A stretch of DNA of 64,000 nucleotides from Sinorhizobium garamanticum (GCF_029892065.1 NZ_CP120373.1:3913001-3977000); one strand, 5' to 3'; counted from the first letter of the stretch, positions 45,520-57,145 are shown. Numbers and translations are program-made. The notes: a model not told the origin generated them from the sequence alone.

Positions 45520-45698
45520 TGGATCCCTTTCTTAGATCTCTGCACCGCCGTAATTCCAGCGGCTCCACCGGGAAAAGGATTGGTCGTCCCCTGCCCTGCA
45601 TCTTCACTTCTTGCCGAGCCAGCACGCCGGCCCGACGGAGATTTCGCTGAACCGGTCCCGGTCCGCGACGGTCAGGCGAAATCGCCTGCCCAAACTGC

Positions 45699-45730
45699 AA
45701 AAGGAGGCCGGCGCACGACGCCAGCCTCCC
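45699..45730 (-). terminator. Terminator-like hairpin after rpsM
   Basis: On the minus strand GGAGGCTGGC (45729-45720) pairs with GCCGGCCTCC (45712-45703) with one G-T pair, followed by TTTTGC. It starts 20 bp after the rpsM stop and could attenuate transcription into rpsK-rpoA-rplQ. The rest of the rpsM-rpsK spacer shows no gene. Confidence 0.55.
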
Positions 45731-45749
45731 GCCTTCCCTTTTCGGGAAA

Positions 45750-46118
45750 TTACTTCTTTTTGCCGGCGATCGCCTTTGCCGGACCCTTGCGGGTGCGGGC
45801 GTTGGTGTGCGTGCGCTGGCCGCGTACCGGCAGACCGCGACGATGGCGAAGGCCACGGTAGCAGCCGAGATCCATCAGACGCTTGATGTTCATCGAGGTT
45901 TCGCGACGCAGATCGCCCTCGACCTGGTAGTCACGGTCGATCGTTTCACGGATCTGAAGGACCTCAGCATCCGTCAACTGATGCACGCGGCGATCAGCCG
46001 GAATGCCGACCTTCTCGATGATTTCCTGTGCGAATTTCGTGCCGATCCCGTGAATATACGTCAGCGCGATGACGACGCGCTTTGCGGTCGGGATGTTGAC
46101 GCCAGCGATACGTGCCAC
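45750..46118 (-). CDS. rpsM: 30S ribosomal protein S13
   Basis: The 122-aa S13 begins [25 protein letters not shown] after its start Met and ends [21 protein letters not shown]. It forms part of the subunit bridge and contacts P-site tRNA. It starts with GTG at 46118, with GGAGAAT ahead; the longer frame upstream is not S13. It is 233 bp downstream of adk. Confidence 0.97.
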   Translation of the reverse strand: MARIAGVNIPTAKRVVIALTYIHGIGTKFAQEIIEKVGIPADRRVHQLTDAEVLQIRETIDRDYQVEGDLRRETSMNIKRLMDLGCYRGLRHRRGLPVRGQRTHTNARTRKGPAKAIAGKKK

Positions 46119-46274
46119 GTCTATTCTCCTTGCGTTCCAGTTGCCATCCGGCAATAGGTGCTTCGTTACGCGACCTCGAAGAGCCGCACGTTAATTGAGG
46201 TTCGAGACACGTCAAAAACGACCGTACCCGGACTTCATTGCTTTGAAGACCGCGCCGATCGCTTCTCATGTCGC

Positions 46275-46318
46275 GAGTTGACGCTGTCTTTGGAGGAATC
46301 GGCCGGAAAAGTCAACTC
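46275..46318. promoter_or_regulatory. Inverted repeat with opposed TTGAC elements upstream of rpsM
   Basis: GAGTTGAC (46275-46282) and GTCAACTC (46311-46318) are a perfect 8-bp inverted repeat, 28 bases apart, in the 233-bp adk-rpsM gap. Each arm carries a TTGAC-like -35. A promoter for rpsM using the arm at 46310-46315 is possible, but its -10 would be poor (CAAAGA). It could instead be an RNA structure or regulator site. Confidence 0.35.
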
Positions 46319-46351
46319 CCCCGGTGGTTCCATTTTGGCAAAGACGAATGT

Positions 46352-46930
46352 CTAAGCCAGAATCTTCTCGATATCGGCGGTGACCGTGTCCACATCCGCC
46401 ATGCCGTCCACAGTTTTCAACTGACCTGTGCCGGCATAGTATTCCGACAACGGAGCCGTCTTCTCGCGATATTCCGTCAAACGACGCTTGAAGGCTTCCG
46501 GATTATCGTCGGAGCGAACGGTACCGCCGGCGGCGACGGTTTCCGCTACGCGATTCTCCATCCGCCGCACAAGAGCTGCCTCGTCGACTTTAAGCTCGAT
46601 GACTGCATCGAGCTTCAGGCCCTTGCTTTCGAGCATCCGGTCAAGCGCCTTGGCTTGCGGCACGGTGCGCGGATAACCGTCGAGGATGAACCCCTTGGCG
46701 CAGTCCGGCGCGTCGATACGGTCAGAGACGATTTCATTGACGATCTCGTCGGAAACGAGCTGGCCGGCATCCATAACGGCCTTCGCCCGCTTCCCCACTT
46801 CGGTCGCCTGAGCCACGGCCGCCCGCAGCATGTCGCCTGTGGAAAGCTGCGGAATGCCGTATCTCTCCGTCAGAAGCTTGGCCTGTGTACCCTTGCCAGC
46901 GCCCGGCGGGCCCAAAAAAATCAGTCTCAT
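46352..46930 (-). CDS. adk: Adenylate kinase
   Basis: Interconverts AMP+ATP and 2 ADP. The 192-aa protein has the P-loop [11 protein letters not shown], the AMP site [16 protein letters not shown] and [14 protein letters not shown]. It is the short form: the LID is a brief turn ([21 protein letters not shown]) without the zinc-type insert. Its start overlaps the secY stop by 4 bases (ATGA), so the two are translationally coupled. It is cytoplasmic. Confidence 0.98.
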   Translation of the reverse strand: MRLIFLGPPGAGKGTQAKLLTERYGIPQLSTGDMLRAAVAQATEVGKRAKAVMDAGQLVSDEIVNEIVSDRIDAPDCAKGFILDGYPRTVPQAKALDRMLESKGLKLDAVIELKVDEAALVRRMENRVAETVAAGGTVRSDDNPEAFKRRLTEYREKTAPLSEYYAGTGQLKTVDGMADVDTVTADIEKILA

Positions 46931-48267
46931 CGTCCCCTCTTTCCTCCGCGCAGCTTCGACTTCTTGATCAGCCCCTCATATTGCTGAGCAATGAGGTGAC
47001 CCTGGATCTGTGCTACCGTATCAAGGGTCACGCTGACAACAATCAAAAGCGACGTACCACCAAGGTAGAACGGCACGCCCGTCTGCGAGATGAGGATTTC
47101 AGGCAGGATGCATACGAAGATCAGGTAGATCGCGCCGATCACCGTGATACGCGTCAGCACGAAGTCGATGTATTCGGCTGTCCGTTCGCCCGGGCGAATG
47201 CCCGGAATAAAGCCGCCATGCTTCTTCAGATTGTCCGCGGTGTCCTTCGGATTGAACACGATCGCGGTATAGAAGAAGGCGAAGAAGGCGATCATGCCGC
47301 CGTAGAGCACCATGTAGAGCGGCTGGCCATGAGCGAGCGCGCTGACGATCGCCGTCGCCCAGCCGGGCATTGTCGCAGTGTTAGCGAAACCAGCCAGCGT
47401 CGCCGGCAACAGCAGCAGCGAGGACGCGAAGATCGCCGGAATGACGCCCGAGGTGTTGAGCTTCAGCGGCAGGTGCGACGTATCGCCCTGAAACATGCGG
47501 TTCCCCACTTGGCGCTTCGGGTACTGGATCAACAAGCGGCGCTGAGCACGCTCGACAAAGACGATCAGCGCAATTACGGCAACGACCATGACGATGATTG
47601 CCAGGATGAGTGGCGTCGAAAGAGCACCTGTGCGGCCGAGTTCGAGCGTGCCGGCCAGCGCAGACGGCAGAGCCGCCACGATGCCGGCAAAGATGATAAG
47701 CGAAATGCCGTTGCCAATGCCGCGCGACGTAATCTGCTCGCCGAGCCACATCAGGAACATGGTGCCGCCGAGGAGCGAAATCACGGTGGAAACTCGGAAG
47801 AACCAGCCCGGATCGCCCACCAGACCGCTGCCGCTCTCAAGACCGATCGCGATACCGTAAGCCTGCATCGCGCCGAGAAGCACTGTGCCGTAACGGGTAT
47901 ACTGGTTGATGATCTTGCGGCCCTGCTCGCCTTCCTTCTTCAACTGCTCGAGCGCCGGCACGACCGAAGTCATGAGCTGCACGATGATCGAAGCGGAGAT
48001 GTAGGGCATGATGCCGAGCGCGAAGATCGCCATGCGCTCAACCGCGCCGCCCGAGAACATGTTGAAGAGGCCAAGAATGCCGCCGCTCTGGCCCTGGAAG
48101 GCTTGCGCAAACGCTTCCGGATTGAGGCCGGGCAGCGGGATATAGGTGCCAAGGCGATAAACCAGAAGCGCGCCAAGGGTGAACCAAAGACGCTTTTTCA
48201 GATCCTCCGCCTTGGCGAAAGTTGAAAAATTCAGGTTCGAGGCAAGCTGTTCCGCTGCAGAAGCCAT
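46927..48267 (-). CDS. secY: Protein translocase subunit SecY
   Basis: The pore-forming subunit of the Sec translocon in the inner membrane. The 446-aa protein has ten membrane helices, the signature [20 protein letters not shown] in helix 1, and NTATMPG and [17 protein letters not shown] in the cytoplasmic loops. ATG 48267 gives [15 protein letters not shown] 234-bp gap with a terminator-like hairpin separates it from rplO, so it may have its own promoter. Confidence 0.98.
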   Translation of the reverse strand: MASAAEQLASNLNFSTFAKAEDLKKRLWFTLGALLVYRLGTYIPLPGLNPEAFAQAFQGQSGGILGLFNMFSGGAVERMAIFALGIMPYISASIIVQLMTSVVPALEQLKKEGEQGRKIINQYTRYGTVLLGAMQAYGIAIGLESGSGLVGDPGWFFRVSTVISLLGGTMFLMWLGEQITSRGIGNGISLIIFAGIVAALPSALAGTLELGRTGALSTPLILAIIVMVVAVIALIVFVERAQRRLLIQYPKRQVGNRMFQGDTSHLPLKLNTSGVIPAIFASSLLLLPATLAGFANTATMPGWATAIVSALAHGQPLYMVLYGGMIAFFAFFYTAIVFNPKDTADNLKKHGGFIPGIRPGERTAEYIDFVLTRITVIGAIYLIFVCILPEILISQTGVPFYLGGTSLLIVVSVTLDTVAQIQGHLIAQQYEGLIKKSKLRGGKRGR

Positions 48268-48456
48268 GCGATTCTCCGCGTACCAAATTTCGGAATCAGC
48301 GGGAAAACCCGGTCAGTTCCGGAAAGAGAAAGTCTTCGTTCTTGAAAACCGGACGCGAGGCGATTGTCGCTGCAATCGGATGCCTCACCGTGGTTTCCGT
48401 TATGTCCGATACAGCGAGTGATTCGCCGCCTCGAACGTGAGGCTCACATATGGGAG

Positions 48457-48490
48457 CAAAACCGCCCGGAGTGAAGCACCCCGGGCGGTT
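48457..48490 (-). terminator. Terminator after rplO
   Basis: On the minus strand ACCGCCCGG (48489-48481) pairs perfectly with CCGGGCGGT (48469-48461) around an 11-base loop and is followed by TTTTGC. It lies 12 bp after the rplO stop codon, ahead of secY. Confidence 0.75.
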
Positions 48491-48501
48491 CATCAGTCAC
48501 A

Positions 48502-48972
48502 TTATTCCGCGGCCGCTGCAAGCAGCTTGATGGAACCGCCAGCCTTTTCGATCTTCTCGATCGCCGACTTGGACGCGCCGGCGACTTCGAGCGAGACCTT
48601 GGCCTTCAGTTCGCCATCGGCGAGAACGCGGACGCCGTCCTTGGCGCGGCGGATGACGCCGGCAGCCTTGAGTGCAGCCGCATCGACCGTCTTCGAAGCG
48701 TCGAGCTTCTTGGCATCGACAGCAGCCTGGATACGGCCGAGCGACACCACAACGAACTCCGAAGCGAAGATGTTGTTGAAGCCGCGCTTCGGCAGGCGAC
48801 GGTAGATCGGCATCTGGCCGCCTTCGAAGCCGTTGATGGAAACGCCCGAACGTGCCTTCTGGCCCTTCACACCGCGACCGGCGGTCTTGCCGGAGCCGGA
48901 GCCGATACCGCGGCCAAGACGCTTGCGGTTCTTGGTCGCGCCTTCGTTGTCCTTGATTTCATTCAGTTTCAT
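48502..48972 (-). CDS. rplO: 50S ribosomal protein L15
   Basis: The 156-aa L15 begins [20 protein letters not shown], with the basic [24 protein letters not shown] extension that reaches into 23S rRNA, and [19 protein letters not shown]. The alanine-rich tail ends KLLAAAAE. It follows rpmD by 13 bp. The terminator-like hairpin just after it suggests partial termination within the spc operon. Confidence 0.98.
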   Translation of the reverse strand: MKLNEIKDNEGATKNRKRLGRGIGSGSGKTAGRGVKGQKARSGVSINGFEGGQMPIYRRLPKRGFNNIFASEFVVVSLGRIQAAVDAKKLDASKTVDAAALKAAGVIRRAKDGVRVLADGELKAKVSLEVAGASKSAIEKIEKAGGSIKLLAAAAE

Positions 48973-48985
48973 TTCTGGATCCCCC

Positions 48986-49189
48986 TCACTTCTCGTCGAC
49001 GACGCGAACGAGGTGCTGGACGGCCCGGATCATGCCGCGAACGGCCGGAGTATCTTCCAGCGTGCGAACCCGGTGCATCTTGTTGAGGCCCAGGCCGACG
49101 AGCGTCTGACGCTGCACGGCCGGACGGCGAATGGGGCTACCAATCTGCTCGACGGTAACCGTCTTCTTGGCAACTTCTTTCTTAGCCAT
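48986..49189 (-). CDS. rpmD: 50S ribosomal protein L30
   Basis: The 67-aa L30 has [31 protein letters not shown] and ends [13 protein letters not shown]; a short basic N-terminal extension (AKKEVAKKT) is typical of the group. It lies 12 bp behind rpsE, with GGGAGCT ahead of its ATG. Confidence 0.97.
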   Translation of the reverse strand: MAKKEVAKKTVTVEQIGSPIRRPAVQRQTLVGLGLNKMHRVRTLEDTPAVRGMIRAVQHLVRVVDEK

Positions 49190-49201
49190 CTGTCAGCTCC
49201 C

Positions 49202-49771
49202 TTATTCTTCGGAAGCAACGCCGGCGGAAACGCGACGAGCCTGAAGCGTGGCATACTTCATGCCGCGCTGTGCCGCGATGTCCTTCGGGTGCATCTGGTT
49301 CTTGAGGGCATCGAACGTCGCGCGAACCATGTTGTAGGGGTTCGACGAACCGGTCGACTTCGCGACGACGTCGTGAACGCCGAGCGTTTCAAAGACGGCA
49401 CGCATCGGGCCACCGGCGATGATACCGGTACCGGCCTTGGCCGAACGCAGCAGCACCTTGCCGGCGCCGTGACGGCCATGGACGTCGTGATGCAGGGTAC
49501 GGCCACCGCGCAGCGGGACGAAGATCAGGTCGCGCTTTGCAGCTTCCGTTGCCTTGCGGATGGCTTCCGGCACTTCACGCGCCTTGCCATGACCGAAGCC
49601 AACACGGCCCTTCTGGTCGCCAACGACGACGAGGGCTGCGAAACCAAAACGACGACCGCCCTTCACCACCTTGGCGACGCGGTTGATGGCGACGAGCTTA
49701 TCGACAAATTCGCTGTCGCGCTCTTCGCGGCTCTGGCGATCTTCGCGAGAACCTCTTCTTTCTTGTGCCAT
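49202..49771 (-). CDS. rpsE: 30S ribosomal protein S5
   Basis: The 189-aa S5 has [34 protein letters not shown] in the RNA-binding part and [20 protein letters not shown] in the second domain. S5 lines the mRNA entry tunnel and affects decoding accuracy. A 134-bp gap to rplR carries a GC-rich hairpin (CGCCCGG/CCGGGCG, about 49875-49900) without a T-run. Confidence 0.98.
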   Translation of the reverse strand: MAQERRGSREDRQSREERDSEFVDKLVAINRVAKVVKGGRRFGFAALVVVGDQKGRVGFGHGKAREVPEAIRKATEAAKRDLIFVPLRGGRTLHHDVHGRHGAGKVLLRSAKAGTGIIAGGPMRAVFETLGVHDVVAKSTGSSNPYNMVRATFDALKNQMHPKDIAAQRGMKYATLQARRVSAGVASEE

Positions 49772-49905
49772 TGTCCTTTTCCTTTTTCTTTTCCGGGTGC
49801 AATCGGCAGATTGACGAAAGCCGCCTCACTTCCTTGGAAATCGAAGCGGCCGGGTATTTTACGAAGTCGGGTGCCGCCCGGACATTGCTGCCCGGGCGAT
49901 GAACC

Positions 49906-50268
49906 TTAGAAGTTCAGGCCGCCTTCGCGAGCTGCCTCGGCCAGCGCCTTGATGCGGCCGTGGTAGATGAAGGCGCCGCGGTCAAAGACAACGTCCTTGA
50001 CGCCCGCCTTGGATGCACGCTCTGCAAGGAGCTTGCCGACAGCCGTAGCGGCCGCGGTATCAGCGCCGGTCTTCAGCGAAGACCGCAGATCCGTGTCGAG
50101 AGTCGATGCGGAGGCAATGGTCTTGCCAGCAACATCATCGATGATCTGCGCGTAGATGTTCTTCGACGAGCGATGAACCGACAGGCGCGGGCGGCCATTG
50201 GCGACCGCCTTGATTTGACGGCGCACGCGGCTGGCGCGACGCACAAGAGTATCTTTCCTGCTAGCCAT
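49906..50268 (-). CDS. rplR: 50S ribosomal protein L18
   Basis: The 120-aa L18 has [53 protein letters not shown] and a C-terminal [22 protein letters not shown]. It binds 5S rRNA. It follows rplF by 12 bp. Confidence 0.98.
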   Translation of the reverse strand: MASRKDTLVRRASRVRRQIKAVANGRPRLSVHRSSKNIYAQIIDDVAGKTIASASTLDTDLRSSLKTGADTAAATAVGKLLAERASKAGVKDVVFDRGAFIYHGRIKALAEAAREGGLNF

Positions 50269-50280
50269 TTCGCGTGATCC

Positions 50281-50814
50281 TTACTTCTTCTTGCCTTCTT
50301 TGCGGACAATCCGCTCTTCGGCATACTTGACGCCCTTGCCCTTGTAGGGCTCGGGGCCACGGTATTCGCGGATTTCCGCGGCAACCTGACCGACCTGCTG
50401 CTTGTTGATGCCGGTGACGACGATTTCCGTCGGCTTCGGCACAGCGATCGTGATGCCTTCCGGCGTCTGGTAGACCACGTCGTGGCTGAAACCGAGCGCC
50501 AGCTGCAGGTTCTTGCCCTGCATGGACGCGCGGTAACCGACGCCGTTGATCTCGAGCTTGCGCTCGTAGCCGTCCTTCACGCCCTTGAAGATGTTCTCGA
50601 TCATCGTGCGGGACATGCCCCACTTCGAACGAGCATCCTTGCTCTCATTGAGCGGCTGAACGACAACCGCATTGTTTTCGAGCTTCACCGAAACTTCGTC
50701 GTTTGCGACGAAGAACAGTTCGCCCTTCGGACCCTTCGCCGTTACCTTCTGGCCATCAACGTTAGCCGTGACGCCTGCCGGAACTTGAACGGGTTTCTTA
50801 CCGATACGAGACAT
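50281..50814 (-). CDS. rplF: 50S ribosomal protein L6
   Basis: The 177-aa L6 begins [20 protein letters not shown] and has two similar domains; the second shows [18 protein letters not shown] and [21 protein letters not shown]. It sits near the factor-binding site of the large subunit. ATG 50814 is the standard start; the frame open to 50889 runs into the spacer after rpsH. Confidence 0.98.
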   Translation of the reverse strand: MSRIGKKPVQVPAGVTANVDGQKVTAKGPKGELFFVANDEVSVKLENNAVVVQPLNESKDARSKWGMSRTMIENIFKGVKDGYERKLEINGVGYRASMQGKNLQLALGFSHDVVYQTPEGITIAVPKPTEIVVTGINKQQVGQVAAEIREYRGPEPYKGKGVKYAEERIVRKEGKKK

Positions 50815-50854
50815 TTTTATACCTGTCTGTTCGCTATGGAGATCCTGCTCGGCC

Positions 50855-51253
50855 TTAGAAGACCGAGCAAAGAACCTCGCCACCAACATTCTGTTCGCGT
50901 GCCTGGTGATCGGCCATCACGCCCTTCGGGGTCGAAAGGATGGTGATGCCGAGGCCGTTCGCGACCTGCGGAATGGACTTGACCGAGACATAAACTCGGC
51001 GGCCCGGCTTGGAGACGCGTGCGATCTCGCGGATCACGGACGAGCCTTCGTAGTATTTCAGTTCGATGTTCAGCTCGGACTTGCCGTTGCCGAATTCGAC
51101 CTCAGAGTAACCGCGGATGTAGCCTTCGGACTGAAGGACATCCAGAACGCGTGCGCGGAGCTTCGAAGCCGGCGTCGAAACGCTCGACTTACGGCGAGCA
51201 GCACCGTTGCGGATACGGGTGAGCATATCGCCCAAGGGATCAGTCATTGCCAT
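50855..51253 (-). CDS. rpsH: 30S ribosomal protein S8
   Basis: The 132-aa S8 has [23 protein letters not shown] near the start and [34 protein letters not shown] at the end, which contacts the central domain of 16S rRNA. In many bacteria S8 represses the spc operon. Start at 51253 (MAMTDP), with ATG 51247 as alternative; GGAG lies just upstream. Confidence 0.97.
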   Translation of the reverse strand: MAMTDPLGDMLTRIRNGAARRKSSVSTPASKLRARVLDVLQSEGYIRGYSEVEFGNGKSELNIELKYYEGSSVIREIARVSKPGRRVYVSVKSIPQVANGLGITILSTPKGVMADHQAREQNVGGEVLCSVF

Positions 51254-51265
51254 GTGCCCGTCTCC

Positions 51266-51571
51266 TTACCAGCTCGACTTGACGATGCCCGGCACCTTGC
51301 CGAGATTGCCCAGTTCGCGAAGCGCAATACGCGACATACGAAGTTTGCGATAGTAGGCACGCGGACGGCCGGTCACTTCGCAACGGTTGCGGATGCGGGT
51401 CTTGGAGCCATCACGCGGCAGTTCTGCCAGCTTGAGGGTTGCCTTGAACCGCTCTTCGATCGGCAGAGACTGGTTCATGATGATTGCCTTCAATGCAGCG
51501 CGCTTGGACGCTTGCCCGGCAACCAGTTTGCGGCGGCGCTTGTTCTTTTCAACTGCGCTCGTTTTCGCCAT
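51266..51571 (-). CDS. rpsN: 30S ribosomal protein S14 (zinc-independent form)
   Basis: The 101-aa S14 has [24 protein letters not shown] and [41 protein letters not shown]. It is the longer form lacking the CxxC zinc pairs, having only one Cys. It lies 34 bp after rplE. Confidence 0.98.
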   Translation of the reverse strand: MAKTSAVEKNKRRRKLVAGQASKRAALKAIIMNQSLPIEERFKATLKLAELPRDGSKTRIRNRCEVTGRPRAYYRKLRMSRIALRELGNLGKVPGIVKSSW

Positions 51572-51605
51572 AACAGTTATCCTTCTTTACGCTTGTCGTT
51601 ACGGA

Positions 51606-52163
51606 TTACTGACGGAACGGGAAGTTGAACTCTGTAAGCAGAGCGCGCGCTTCGTCGTCGTTAGTTGCCGTCGTGCAAACGATGATGTCCATGCCCCACA
51701 TCTGATCAACCTTGTCGTAGTTGATCTCAGGGAACACAATGTGCTCCTTGACGCCCATGGCGAAGTTGCCACGACCATCGAAGGACTTCGGATTGAGGCC
51801 ACGGAAGTCGCGAACACGCGGAAGTGCGATGTTCACGAGACGATCCAGGAACTCATACATCCGAATGCCGCGCAGGGTAACCTTGGCGCCAATCGGCATG
51901 CCTTCGCGCAGCTTGAAGCCAGCGATGGAGTTACGGGCGCGGGTGATCACCGGCTTCTGGCCAGCAATCGCAGCGAGGTCGGCCGCAGCAACGGACGGCT
52001 TCTTGGAATCGCCGGTCGCTTCGCCAACACCCATGTTGATGACGATCTTGTCGAGACGCGGGATCTGCATTTCGTTGGCGTAGGAGAACTTCTCCTGCAT
52101 CGCCTTGCGGATGCGCTCTACATATTCCTTCTTGAGCCGCGGCTCATAAGCGGTCTTAGCCAT
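51606..52163 (-). CDS. rplE: 50S ribosomal protein L5
   Basis: The 185-aa L5 shows [47 protein letters not shown] and [32 protein letters not shown] in its conserved parts. It binds 5S rRNA and contacts P-site tRNA. The start overlaps the rplX stop by 8 bases, so translation is coupled. Confidence 0.98.
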   Translation of the reverse strand: MAKTAYEPRLKKEYVERIRKAMQEKFSYANEMQIPRLDKIVINMGVGEATGDSKKPSVAAADLAAIAGQKPVITRARNSIAGFKLREGMPIGAKVTLRGIRMYEFLDRLVNIALPRVRDFRGLNPKSFDGRGNFAMGVKEHIVFPEINYDKVDQMWGMDIIVCTTATNDDEARALLTEFNFPFRQ

Positions 52164-52467
52164 CGATCACTACTCCCGAACGCTTGGCCACGCGGACCTT
52201 CTTGTCACCTTCGATCTTGAAGCCGACGCGGGTCGGCTTGCCGTCCTTGGGATCGGCGACCGCGATGTTCGAAAGATGGATCGGGGCTTCCTTGTTGATA
52301 ATGCCCGCTTCCTGGCTCTGGGTCTGGCGCTGGTGACGCTTCACCATGTTAACGCCACGCACGACAGCCCGGTCTTCCTTAGGCATGACCTGGATTACTT
52401 CGCCGGTACGGCCCTTGTCCTTACCGGTGAGAACGACGACCTTGTCGCCTTTGCGAATCTTTTGCAT
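52156..52467 (-). CDS. rplX: 50S ribosomal protein L24
   Basis: The 103-aa L24 has the KOW motif [23 protein letters not shown], then [38 protein letters not shown]. It is an assembly initiator of the large subunit. It lies 14 bp after rplN and overlaps rplE. Confidence 0.98.
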   Translation of the reverse strand: MQKIRKGDKVVVLTGKDKGRTGEVIQVMPKEDRAVVRGVNMVKRHQRQTQSQEAGIINKEAPIHLSNIAVADPKDGKPTRVGFKIEGDKKVRVAKRSGVVIDG

Positions 52468-52481
52468 CTCTCAACGCTCCC

Positions 52482-52850
52482 TTAGAGTACTTCCGGAGCC
52501 AGCGAGATGATCTTCATGTGGTTCTTGGCGCGGAGTTCGCGCGGAACCGGTCCGAAGATACGGGTGCCGATCGGCTCTTTCTTGTTATCGATAAGAACGG
52601 CTGCGTTGGTGTCGAAGCGGATGACGCTGCCATCCGGACGGCGGATGTCCTTCGCAGTGCGAACGACAACAGCCTTCATGACGTCACCCTTCTTCACGCG
52701 GCCGCGCGGAATGGCTTCCTTGATCGAAACGACGATGATGTCGCCGATCGACGCGTACTTGCGCTTGGAGCCGCCCAGCACCTTGATGCACATGACACGA
52801 CGTGCGCCGGAATTATCCGCCACGTCGAGGTTTGTTTGCATCTGAATCAT
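52482..52850 (-). CDS. rplN: 50S ribosomal protein L14
   Basis: The 122-aa L14 begins [20 protein letters not shown] and has [37 protein letters not shown] and RGRV-type [11 protein letters not shown] near the end. It is at the subunit interface. A 178-bp gap with a terminator-like hairpin separates it from rpsQ. Confidence 0.98.
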   Translation of the reverse strand: MIQMQTNLDVADNSGARRVMCIKVLGGSKRKYASIGDIIVVSIKEAIPRGRVKKGDVMKAVVVRTAKDIRRPDGSVIRFDTNAAVLIDNKKEPIGTRIFGPVPRELRAKNHMKIISLAPEVL

Positions 52851-52924
52851 GTCAGGTCGCCTTCTTGTTGTTACCAGGCCGGTTGGGTCGGAACCCCCTC
52901 GCCCGGCTTATTGTGCTCATCTCA

Positions 52925-52955
52925 AAGCAAAAGAACGCCCGGACTCGAGCGTTCC
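52925..52955 (-). terminator. Terminator-like hairpin between rpsQ and rplN
   Basis: On the minus strand GAACGC (52954-52949) pairs with GCGTTC (52938-52933) around a 10-base loop and is followed by TTTTGCTTT. It lies about 75 bp past the rpsQ stop and 80 bp before rplN, near the usual S10/spc operon boundary. Confidence 0.5.
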
Positions 52956-53028
52956 TCAGCTTTAATTGCGTGCTTCATACAGATATTTGCCCGAGACGCA
53001 AGGGTCTCGCGGTCAAAACCTGCAGAAA

Positions 53029-53265
53029 TCAAGCCTGGGCGGAAACGACCGTCCAGCGCTTATCTTTCGAGATCGGCGCGCATTCCTCGATGGAAACGAC
53101 GTCACCGACCTTGTACTGGTTGTTCTCGTCGTGAGCCTTGTACTTCTTGGAACGACGGACGGTCTTCTGGAGGATCGGATGCGCAAAGCGGCGCTCGACC
53201 CTGACGACGACGGTCTTGTCGTTCTTGTCGCTGACGACGGTGCCCTGCAGAATGCGTTTCGGCAT
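53029..53265 (-). CDS. rpsQ: 30S ribosomal protein S17
   Basis: The 78-aa S17 begins [21 protein letters not shown] and has [23 protein letters not shown] and [22 protein letters not shown] 53265 is the standard start; the frame open to 53313 overlaps the end of rpmC. It is the last gene of the S10 part of the cluster. Confidence 0.98.
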   Translation of the reverse strand: MPKRILQGTVVSDKNDKTVVVRVERRFAHPILQKTVRRSKKYKAHDENNQYKVGDVVSIEECAPISKDKRWTVVSAQA

Positions 53266-53278
53266 ATTTTTCTGGTCC

Positions 53279-53479
53279 TTAGGCCTTGGCTTCTGCCGCC
53301 TTCTGGCGGGCAATTGTTTTAATGCGTGCGATGTCCTTGCGGACTTCGTTGATACGCGAAGACTTCTCGAGCTGGCCGGTTGCCTTCTGGAAGCGCAGGT
53401 TGAACTGCTCCTTCTTCAGCTTGGCAAGCTCTTCGTTGAGTTGATCGGCGCTCAGAGCGCGAACATCTGCGGCTTTCAT
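53279..53479 (-). CDS. rpmC: 50S ribosomal protein L29
   Basis: The 66-aa L29 begins [20 protein letters not shown] and has [33 protein letters not shown]. It borders the exit tunnel and contacts SRP and trigger factor. ATG 53479 is chosen because GGAG lies 8 bases before it; a GTG at 53488 is too close to that site. Confidence 0.97.
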   Translation of the reverse strand: MKAADVRALSADQLNEELAKLKKEQFNLRFQKATGQLEKSSRINEVRKDIARIKTIARQKAAEAKA

Positions 53480-53491
53480 GAGCTTCACTCC

Positions 53492-53905
53492 TTACTCTGC
53501 GATACGCTGCACGAAGCGCGTCTTGACAGAGAGCTTGGCAGCGCCAAGACGAAGTGCCTCACGGGCGAGTTCTTCGCTGACACCATCGATCTCGAACATC
53601 ATACGACCGGGCTTGACCTTGCATGCCCAGTATTCAACCGAACCCTTACCCTTACCCATGCGGACTTCGGTCGGCTTGGCGGTGACCGGAACGTCCGGGA
53701 ACACACGGATCCAAACGCGGCCGGCGCGCTTCATGTGGCGGGTGATCGCGCGGCGAGCCGCTTCGATCTCACGGGCGTTGACGCGGTTCGGCTCCTGAGC
53801 CTTCAGGCCGAATTCGCCGAAGGCGAGATCAGAACCGCCCTTGGCAACGCCCTTGATGCGGCCCTTAAATTGCTTGCGATACTTCGTACGCTTTGGCTGC
53901 AACAT
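53492..53905 (-). CDS. rplP: 50S ribosomal protein L16
   Basis: The 137-aa L16 begins [19 protein letters not shown] and shows [47 protein letters not shown] spread over its core. It supports tRNA binding near the peptidyl-transferase centre. It lies 38 bp after rpsC. Confidence 0.98.
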   Translation of the reverse strand: MLQPKRTKYRKQFKGRIKGVAKGGSDLAFGEFGLKAQEPNRVNAREIEAARRAITRHMKRAGRVWIRVFPDVPVTAKPTEVRMGKGKGSVEYWACKVKPGRMMFEIDGVSEELAREALRLGAAKLSVKTRFVQRIAE

Positions 53906-53943
53906 TTTTTTACTTCTCCGATATTGGCTGCCACGCGCGAATG

Positions 53944-54656
<713 letters not shown>

Positions 54657-54657
<1 letters not shown>

Positions 54658-55046
54658 TATGCGGCCTCCCCTTTGGCTTCCACTTCACGAACAACGATCG
54701 TCAAGTGAGCGAACGGCTTTTCGATACGCGATGCACGACCGCGACCACGAGCGTGGAAGCGCTTCATCACAATCGACTTGCCAACGTAAGCTTCCGCGAC
54801 GATGAGCGAATCAACGTCGAGATCGTGGTTGTTCTCAGCATTTGCGATCGCAGATTCAAGGGTCTTCTTGACCGTTTCTGCTATGCGCTTGCGCGAGAAC
54901 TCGAGTTCGGCCAGAGCGCGGTCAACCTTCTTGCCGCGGATCATCGCGGCAACGAGGTTGAGCTTCTGGGGGCTGACGCGGATCGTGCGCGCAACGGCCT
55001 GCGCCTCATTATCCTTCAGCCGGCGTTCGGCTTGTGCCTTGCCCAT
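54657..55046 (-). CDS. rplV: 50S ribosomal protein L22
   Basis: The 129-aa L22 has [35 protein letters not shown] and the beta-hairpin region [26 protein letters not shown], which lines the exit tunnel and is where macrolide-resistance changes arise in other species. It is 2 bp after rpsS. Confidence 0.98.
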
Positions 55047-55048
55047 TG

Positions 55049-55327
55049 TTACTTCCTCTTCGCCTTCTTGTCCGCGCCATGACCGTAATAGGTCCGGGTC
55101 GGAGCGAATTCACCGAACTTGTGACCGACCATTTCCTCGGACACGGAGACGGGAACGTGTTTGTTGCCGTTGTAGACGCCGAAGGTCAGACCAACGAACT
55201 GCGGAAGGATCGTGGAGCGACGGCTCCACATCTTGATCACTTCGTTGCGACCGCCGTCACGAACCTTCTCAGCCTTCTTGAGAAGATAGCCGTCAACAAA
55301 CGGACCTTTCCATACTGAACGAGCCAC
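55049..55327 (-). CDS. rpsS: 30S ribosomal protein S19
   Basis: The 92-aa S19 begins [20 protein letters not shown] and has [47 protein letters not shown] spread over its core. It pairs with S13 in the small-subunit head. It lies 15 bp after rplB. Confidence 0.98.
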   Translation of the reverse strand: MARSVWKGPFVDGYLLKKAEKVRDGGRNEVIKMWSRRSTILPQFVGLTFGVYNGNKHVPVSVSEEMVGHKFGEFAPTRTYYGHGADKKAKRK

Positions 55328-55342
55328 TTGAGACTTCCTCTC

Positions 55343-56179
55343 TTACTTCTTGCGCTGGTGACGCGAGCGCATGATGAACTTGTCGGTCGACTTGTTGGAG
55401 CGCGTGCGCTTGCCCTTCGTCGGCTTGCCCCACGGGGTAACCGGGTGACGGCCACCGGACGTGCGGCCTTCACCACCGCCGTGCGGGTGGTCAACCGGGT
55501 TCATGACGACACCGCGAACGTGCGGACGCTTACCGCGCCAACGCGAACGACCAGCCTTACCATCATTGATGTTGCCGTGATCGGGGTTCGATACAGCACC
55601 GATCGATGCAAGGCAAGAGCCGTGCACGAGGCGCTGTTCGCCCGAGTTCAGGCGAAGGATCGCCATGCCCTGGTCGCGGCCGACGAGCTGCGCATAGGTG
55701 CCGGCGGAGCGAGCCATCTGGCCACCCTTGCCCGGCTTCATCTCCACATTGTGGATGATCGAGCCGACCGGGATGAACTGCAGCGGCATCGCATTGCCGG
55801 GCTTGACGTCAACGGCCTTGTCCGAGGCGATGATCTTGTCGCCGGCAGCCAGACGCTGCGGCGCCAGGATGTAGGCCTGTTCGCCGTCAGCGTAGTTGAC
55901 AAGCGCGATGAAGGCGGTGCGGTTCGGGTCGTATTCCAGACGCTCGACCGTGCCTTCAACGTCGAACTTGCGACGCTTGAAGTCGACCAGACGGTAGGAC
56001 CGCTTGTGACCACCGCCCTGGAAGCGGACGGTGATGCGGCCCAGGTTGTTGCGACCGCCCTTGGAGGACAGGCCCTCGGTCAACGCCTTGACCGGCTTGC
56101 CCTTGTGGAGGCCGGCCCGGTCTACGATGACCAGCTGACGCTGGCTCGGGGTCGTCGGATTGAAACTTTTCAATGCCAT
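55343..56179 (-). CDS. rplB: 50S ribosomal protein L2
   Basis: The 278-aa L2 has [16 protein letters not shown] RNA-binding start, the OB fold and SH3-like domains ([37 protein letters not shown]), and the conserved [29 protein letters not shown] loop with the His important for peptidyl transfer. It lies 43 bp after rplW. Confidence 0.98.
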   Translation of the reverse strand: MALKSFNPTTPSQRQLVIVDRAGLHKGKPVKALTEGLSSKGGRNNLGRITVRFQGGGHKRSYRLVDFKRRKFDVEGTVERLEYDPNRTAFIALVNYADGEQAYILAPQRLAAGDKIIASDKAVDVKPGNAMPLQFIPVGSIIHNVEMKPGKGGQMARSAGTYAQLVGRDQGMAILRLNSGEQRLVHGSCLASIGAVSNPDHGNINDGKAGRSRWRGKRPHVRGVVMNPVDHPHGGGEGRTSGGRHPVTPWGKPTKGKRTRSNKSTDKFIMRSRHQRKK

Positions 56180-56222
56180 TTTCTTGTTCCCTTTTGGGTT
56201 TTTACCCTAATGGGCCTATCCG

Positions 56223-56516
56223 TTAGAGACCGGTGGAGACGTCGATGGACTGACCTTCGGCGAGCGTAACGATCGCCTTCTTCACGTCCTTCTGCTTCCC
56301 GGCAAAACCGCGGAAACGCTTCAGCTTACCCTTGCGGAGGAGCGTGTTCACGGCCGTGACCTTGACGCCGAACAGGGCTTCGACAGCAGCCTTGATCTCA
56401 GGCTTCGAAGCACCCTTGGCGACGTTGAAGACGACTTGGTTCTGTTCGGAAACCAGCGTCGACTTTTCGGTGATCGAGGGAGACACGATCACGTCATAGT
56501 GGCGAAGATCCGTCAT
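56223..56516 (-). CDS. rplW: 50S ribosomal protein L23
   Basis: The 97-aa L23 shows [24 protein letters not shown] and [45 protein letters not shown]. It is at the tunnel exit and docks trigger factor and SRP. Its start overlaps the rplD stop by 4 bases. Confidence 0.98.
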   Translation of the reverse strand: MTDLRHYDVIVSPSITEKSTLVSEQNQVVFNVAKGASKPEIKAAVEALFGVKVTAVNTLLRKGKLKRFRGFAGKQKDVKKAIVTLAEGQSIDVSTGL

Positions 56517-57133
56517 TTGAACCGCTCCTCCAGAGCTTCTACGGCAGCCTTGGAAAGCACGAGCTTGCCGCGGCGCAGAATGTCGTAAACGTTGATGCCC
56601 TGAACCGGCAGAACGTCCACGTTCGGGATGTTCTGGGCTGCGAGCTTGAAGTTGCTCTCGATTTCGGCACCGCCGATGATCAGAGCGTTGGTGAGGCCGA
56701 GCGACGCGAATACGCCGGCGAGAGCCTTCGTCTTTGCTTCCTTGGCAACGAGATCGTCGATGACGATGATCTCTTCAGCCTTCAGCTTGGCCGACAGCGC
56801 ATGGCGCAGACCGAGCGCGCGGACCTTCTTGGGAAGGTCGTGAGCGTGGCTGCGGACAACCGGGCCATGAGCCTTGCCACCGCCGCGGAACTGGGGAGCA
56901 CGAGCGGAGTGGTGGCGGGCGCGGCCCGTACCCTTCTGCTTGTACATCTTGGCGCCGGTGCGCGAAACTTCAGCGCGGCCCTTGGCCTTGTGCGTGCCCT
57001 GCTGCTTCTTGGCGAGCTGCCAGCGAACGACGCGGGCGATGATGTCTTCACGGGGTTCGAGGCCGAAAATGGCGTCAGAAAGGGAAACCTTTCCCGCGTC
57101 CTTGCCCTCGAGGGTTTTGACGGTGAGATCCAT
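56513..57133 (-). CDS. rplD: 50S ribosomal protein L4
   Basis: The 206-aa L4 has the tunnel loop [41 protein letters not shown] and the C-terminal [34 protein letters not shown]. In enterobacteria L4 represses the S10 operon; no matching leader is recognisable here. It lies 12 bp after rplC. Confidence 0.98.
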   Translation of the reverse strand: MDLTVKTLEGKDAGKVSLSDAIFGLEPREDIIARVVRWQLAKKQQGTHKAKGRAEVSRTGAKMYKQKGTGRARHHSARAPQFRGGGKAHGPVVRSHAHDLPKKVRALGLRHALSAKLKAEEIIVIDDLVAKEAKTKALAGVFASLGLTNALIIGGAEIESNFKLAAQNIPNVDVLPVQGINVYDILRRGKLVLSKAAVEALEERFK

Positions 57134-57145
57134 TATTCGGCTCCC

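Noticed and set aside
46885..48225. A 446-codon plus-strand frame over secY
   Set aside because: Antisense to secY. Highly polar composition without any family features.
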